From positions 1-64,000 of the forward strand of contig ONFO01000008.1 in assembly GCA_900317155.1 (NCBI GenBank): a stretch of 64,000 bases of DNA, in the 5' to 3' direction. This document shows, piece by piece, positions 62,568 to 64,000 of this stretch. Origin of the DNA: an uncultured Bacteroidales bacterium (GTDB lineage: Bacteria > Bacteroidota > Bacteroidia > Bacteroidales > F082). The stretch's first letter is position 1. Each line of letters starts with the position of its first letter. Made by a program: the position numbers and the translations under genes. The notes beneath the pieces were generated by a model. That model was not told the origin of the DNA. It ran no database searches and worked only from the letters and a program-made list of their open reading frames with translations.

Positions 62568-63659
62568 ATGGAACAAGTGAAAGAGTATCACATTAACAAC
62601 TCAACCATCAAAATAATCTTCGGCAATATCGTGGATAGTCAAGCCGAAGTAATTGTCAGCAGTGACGACAGTGATATAACTATGGGAGGTGGAGTCTCGA
62701 TGGCTATCCGACGTAAAGAAGGAACCGAAGCCATCCAACTTGATGTAAAGAAAAAGACTCCCGCAGAAATTGGTGATGTTGTTGTTTCAACAGCGGGCAC
62801 ACTCCTGCAAAAATTCATTTTCCATGTTATAACCATTGACTATAATAGTATTAACCAGTCGAATATTCCTGTGGCGGTTAGCAAAGAGGACATACATCAG
62901 TATATTATTGGACATTCCATAGACAAATGCTTTTTGCTGTTACAGGCAATGGATTTAAAGTCCATCGCCTTTCCGTCCATAGGAGCGGGTGTAGCTGGAA
63001 TTCCTTTCGAGAAAGTGGCGAGTGCCATGTCTGAAGCAATCGTGAGGAATCTCAGAAAGACAAACAAATCCATTGGTGTTGAATTGTATCTTTATGATGG
63101 ATTCAGCATGATGGAGCGTTGGAATTGTCTGCCTATGTTTGAACAGTTTTCAGTACAGGAAGCCATCGCCAAAATGATAAACAAGCAAAGCAGCGAACGG
63201 TTGATTATGGATGAAGTCATAGCTCCCCAACCATTAGAGGCGACACCTGACATTGAAAATGATGTATTCATCAGCTATTCCAGGAAAGATTCTGATGTTG
63301 TCAAGCAAATCTACGAATGGTTGGAGAAGGCGGGCTATAAATGCTGGATGGATGTTGATGGAATGTTCAGTGGTATTTCATTCAAGAAGGTCATTGTTGA
63401 TGCGATAAAGCATTCAAAGATATTGCTATTCATGTCATCGGAGAATTCCAACAAGTCACGAAATGTCATAAGCGAGGTTTCTATTTCGGTAGAGTATGGG
63501 AAAAAGATAATTCCTGTTCGACTGGATATGTCGCCCTATTCAGAGAGTATAGAATACGACATCATCAATCATGACTATGTGGCTTATGACAAATCAAAGA
63601 TGGAGGAGTCAAACAGAGAGATGCTAAAGAAAATCGTATCAACGTTGAAAATGGTATGA
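62568..63659 (+). CDS. Macro-TIR fusion protein
   Basis: 363 aa, soluble. Residues about 10-185 are a Macro domain: IKIIFGNIVDSQAEVIVSSD, DITMGGGVSMAI (37-47), AEIGDVVVSTAG and the phosphate loop FPSIGAGVAGIPFEKVA (135-151). Residues about 231-345 are a TIR domain: DVFISYSRKDSDVV, CWMDVDGM, AIKHSKILLFMSSENSNKS and VISEVSISVEYGKKIIPV, with Glu303 in the position of the NADase glutamate. Macro domains bind ADP-ribose-type ligands and TIR domains make them from NAD+; this pairing occurs in Thoeris-type antiphage defence as separate proteins. Here both are in one chain. Immunity is inferred, not shown. Confidence 0.88.
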   Translation: MEQVKEYHINNSTIKIIFGNIVDSQAEVIVSSDDSDITMGGGVSMAIRRKEGTEAIQLDVKKKTPAEIGDVVVSTAGTLLQKFIFHVITIDYNSINQSNIPVAVSKEDIHQYIIGHSIDKCFLLLQAMDLKSIAFPSIGAGVAGIPFEKVASAMSEAIVRNLRKTNKSIGVELYLYDGFSMMERWNCLPMFEQFSVQEAIAKMINKQSSERLIMDEVIAPQPLEATPDIENDVFISYSRKDSDVVKQIYEWLEKAGYKCWMDVDGMFSGISFKKVIVDAIKHSKILLFMSSENSNKSRNVISEVSISVEYGKKIIPVRLDMSPYSESIEYDIINHDYVAYDKSKMEESNREMLKKIVSTLKMV

Positions 63660-63686
63660 TTATGAGAATAAAAAAGACTTATTTCG

Positions 63687-63694
63687 TATCTTTG
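63687..63694 (+). promoter_or_regulatory. Orphan -7-like element (TATCTTTG)
   Basis: TATCTTTG just after the Macro-TIR gene without an open frame directly downstream. It may be chance, or drive a short RNA in 63700-63835. Confidence 0.25.
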
Positions 63695-63835
63695 TCCCCT
63701 TAAGAAAAGCCAAGTCACTTCAACAAATAGAATTCCAACGCCATAATCAGTGATGACTTTTGCGTCCGACAAAGTCACGTGTCAAATAGTATAGTCGATT
63801 AATTTCAAACAGTCACTTGTTTTTTAAGAGTGTTT

Positions 63836-63867
63836 TTTGTGAGACAAAACAAATTTTTATAAATTTG
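63836..63867 (+). promoter_or_regulatory. Promoter of the gene at 63899
   Basis: TTTG at 63836-63839 and TAAATTTG at 63860-63867, 20 nt apart, with ATG 31 nt downstream. Confidence 0.6.
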
Positions 63868-63898
63868 CAGGCGGAATAAATCTTTTAAACTATTTGGA

Positions 63899-64000
63899 AT
63901 GGAGCTCGATAAACAAGAATTCAAGGCGCTTGTTATGCTTTATGCTGATACCATAGATGGAAACAACCAATCGGAAGAAGTGCAATTGAGCAGACAGTTG
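63899..64000 (+). CDS. Partial small protein, truncated by window edge
   Basis: ATG 63899 opens a frame that is open to the end of the window (34 residues: MELDKQEFKALVMLYADTI, then DGNNQSEEVQLSRQL). The start is supported by a well-placed promoter. The KALVMLYAxxxDGxxxxEE pattern recalls small TerB-like or EF-hand-like helical proteins. Too little is present to name it. Confidence 0.65.
   Translation, partial: MELDKQEFKALVMLYADTIDGNNQSEEVQLSRQL

Noticed and set aside
62568-63659. Complete Thoeris locus
   Set aside because: No separate ThsA or second TIR gene is visible; only the Macro-TIR fusion is present before the window edge.

Overview
The window reads as a chromosomal segment of an uncultured or gut-type Bacteroidales bacterium. 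The evidence is the repeated TAnnTTTG promoter element (with TTTG about 20 nt upstream where visible) in front of many genes, the absence of Shine-Dalgarno sequences, three very large secreted proteins ending in type IX secretion (T9SS) type A sorting domains, a CUB/Fn3-like/GLUG surface giant, DUF1573, NamZ (DUF1343) and an rSAM/lipoprotein cassette. There are no rRNA genes, insertion sequences, phage genes or CRISPR arrays. Two tRNA genes are present, Arg(TCT) and Tyr(GTA), both on the minus strand.

Layout. 1-4190 (minus): a secreted Asp-box protein that runs off the left edge and is broken by a one-base frameshift, then a TPR/transmembrane/helix-turn-helix regulator-like lipoprotein. 4518-11203 (plus): a 1446-aa glycine-rich T9SS surface protein, a DUF1573 protein, a class I aminotransferase and a small exported protein whose signal peptide is frameshifted at a T7 run. 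12142-15751 (plus) is one compact signalling operon: RsbU-like phosphatase, RsbW-like kinase/ATPase, RsbV-like STAS protein, a stand-alone (p)ppGpp synthetase and a stand-alone HD (p)ppGpp hydrolase. 15969-24005 holds NamZ, a VapBC-type toxin-antitoxin pair, a LolE-like permease, endonuclease III, a large TPR/helical-stalk protein and LolD.

24277-38715 is dominated by a 4713-aa T9SS surface protein built from VYGGG-type beta repeats in a higher-order repeat of about 155-190 aa. It is followed directly by a 92-aa exported protein with a C-terminal hydrophobic segment and basic tail. 38957-44688 carries the tRNAs, an RRM protein, a MalY/PatB C-S lyase, a three-gene overlapping cassette containing a DUF3990 ADP-ribosyltransferase-like protein, DNA ligase and a membrane protein. 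44784-54720 includes an outer-membrane barrel, threonine aldolase, two paralogous lipoproteins next to their radical SAM/SPASM enzyme, aroK (TTG start), a DUF3089 hydrolase, an RNA uracil methyltransferase, aroE, a small membrane exporter and a TPR protein.

54989-64000 (plus) has a C10 (streptopain-like) protease with five InlB-B-type repeats and a T9SS tail, a MscS channel translationally coupled to a RyR-like-domain protein, a TPM-domain membrane protein, a Macro-TIR fusion protein and the start of a further gene. The candidates for poorly described biology are the partner-switch/(p)ppGpp operon, the lipoprotein/rSAM cassette, the DUF3791-DUF3990 cassette, the MscS/RyR pair and the Macro-TIR fusion. 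Intergenic spacers carry several families of short repeats (octamer GRGACNNN, TTGAATTT, ATGAATGAGGAATT and an inverted REP-like element), some so close to genes that they supply a start or stop codon.
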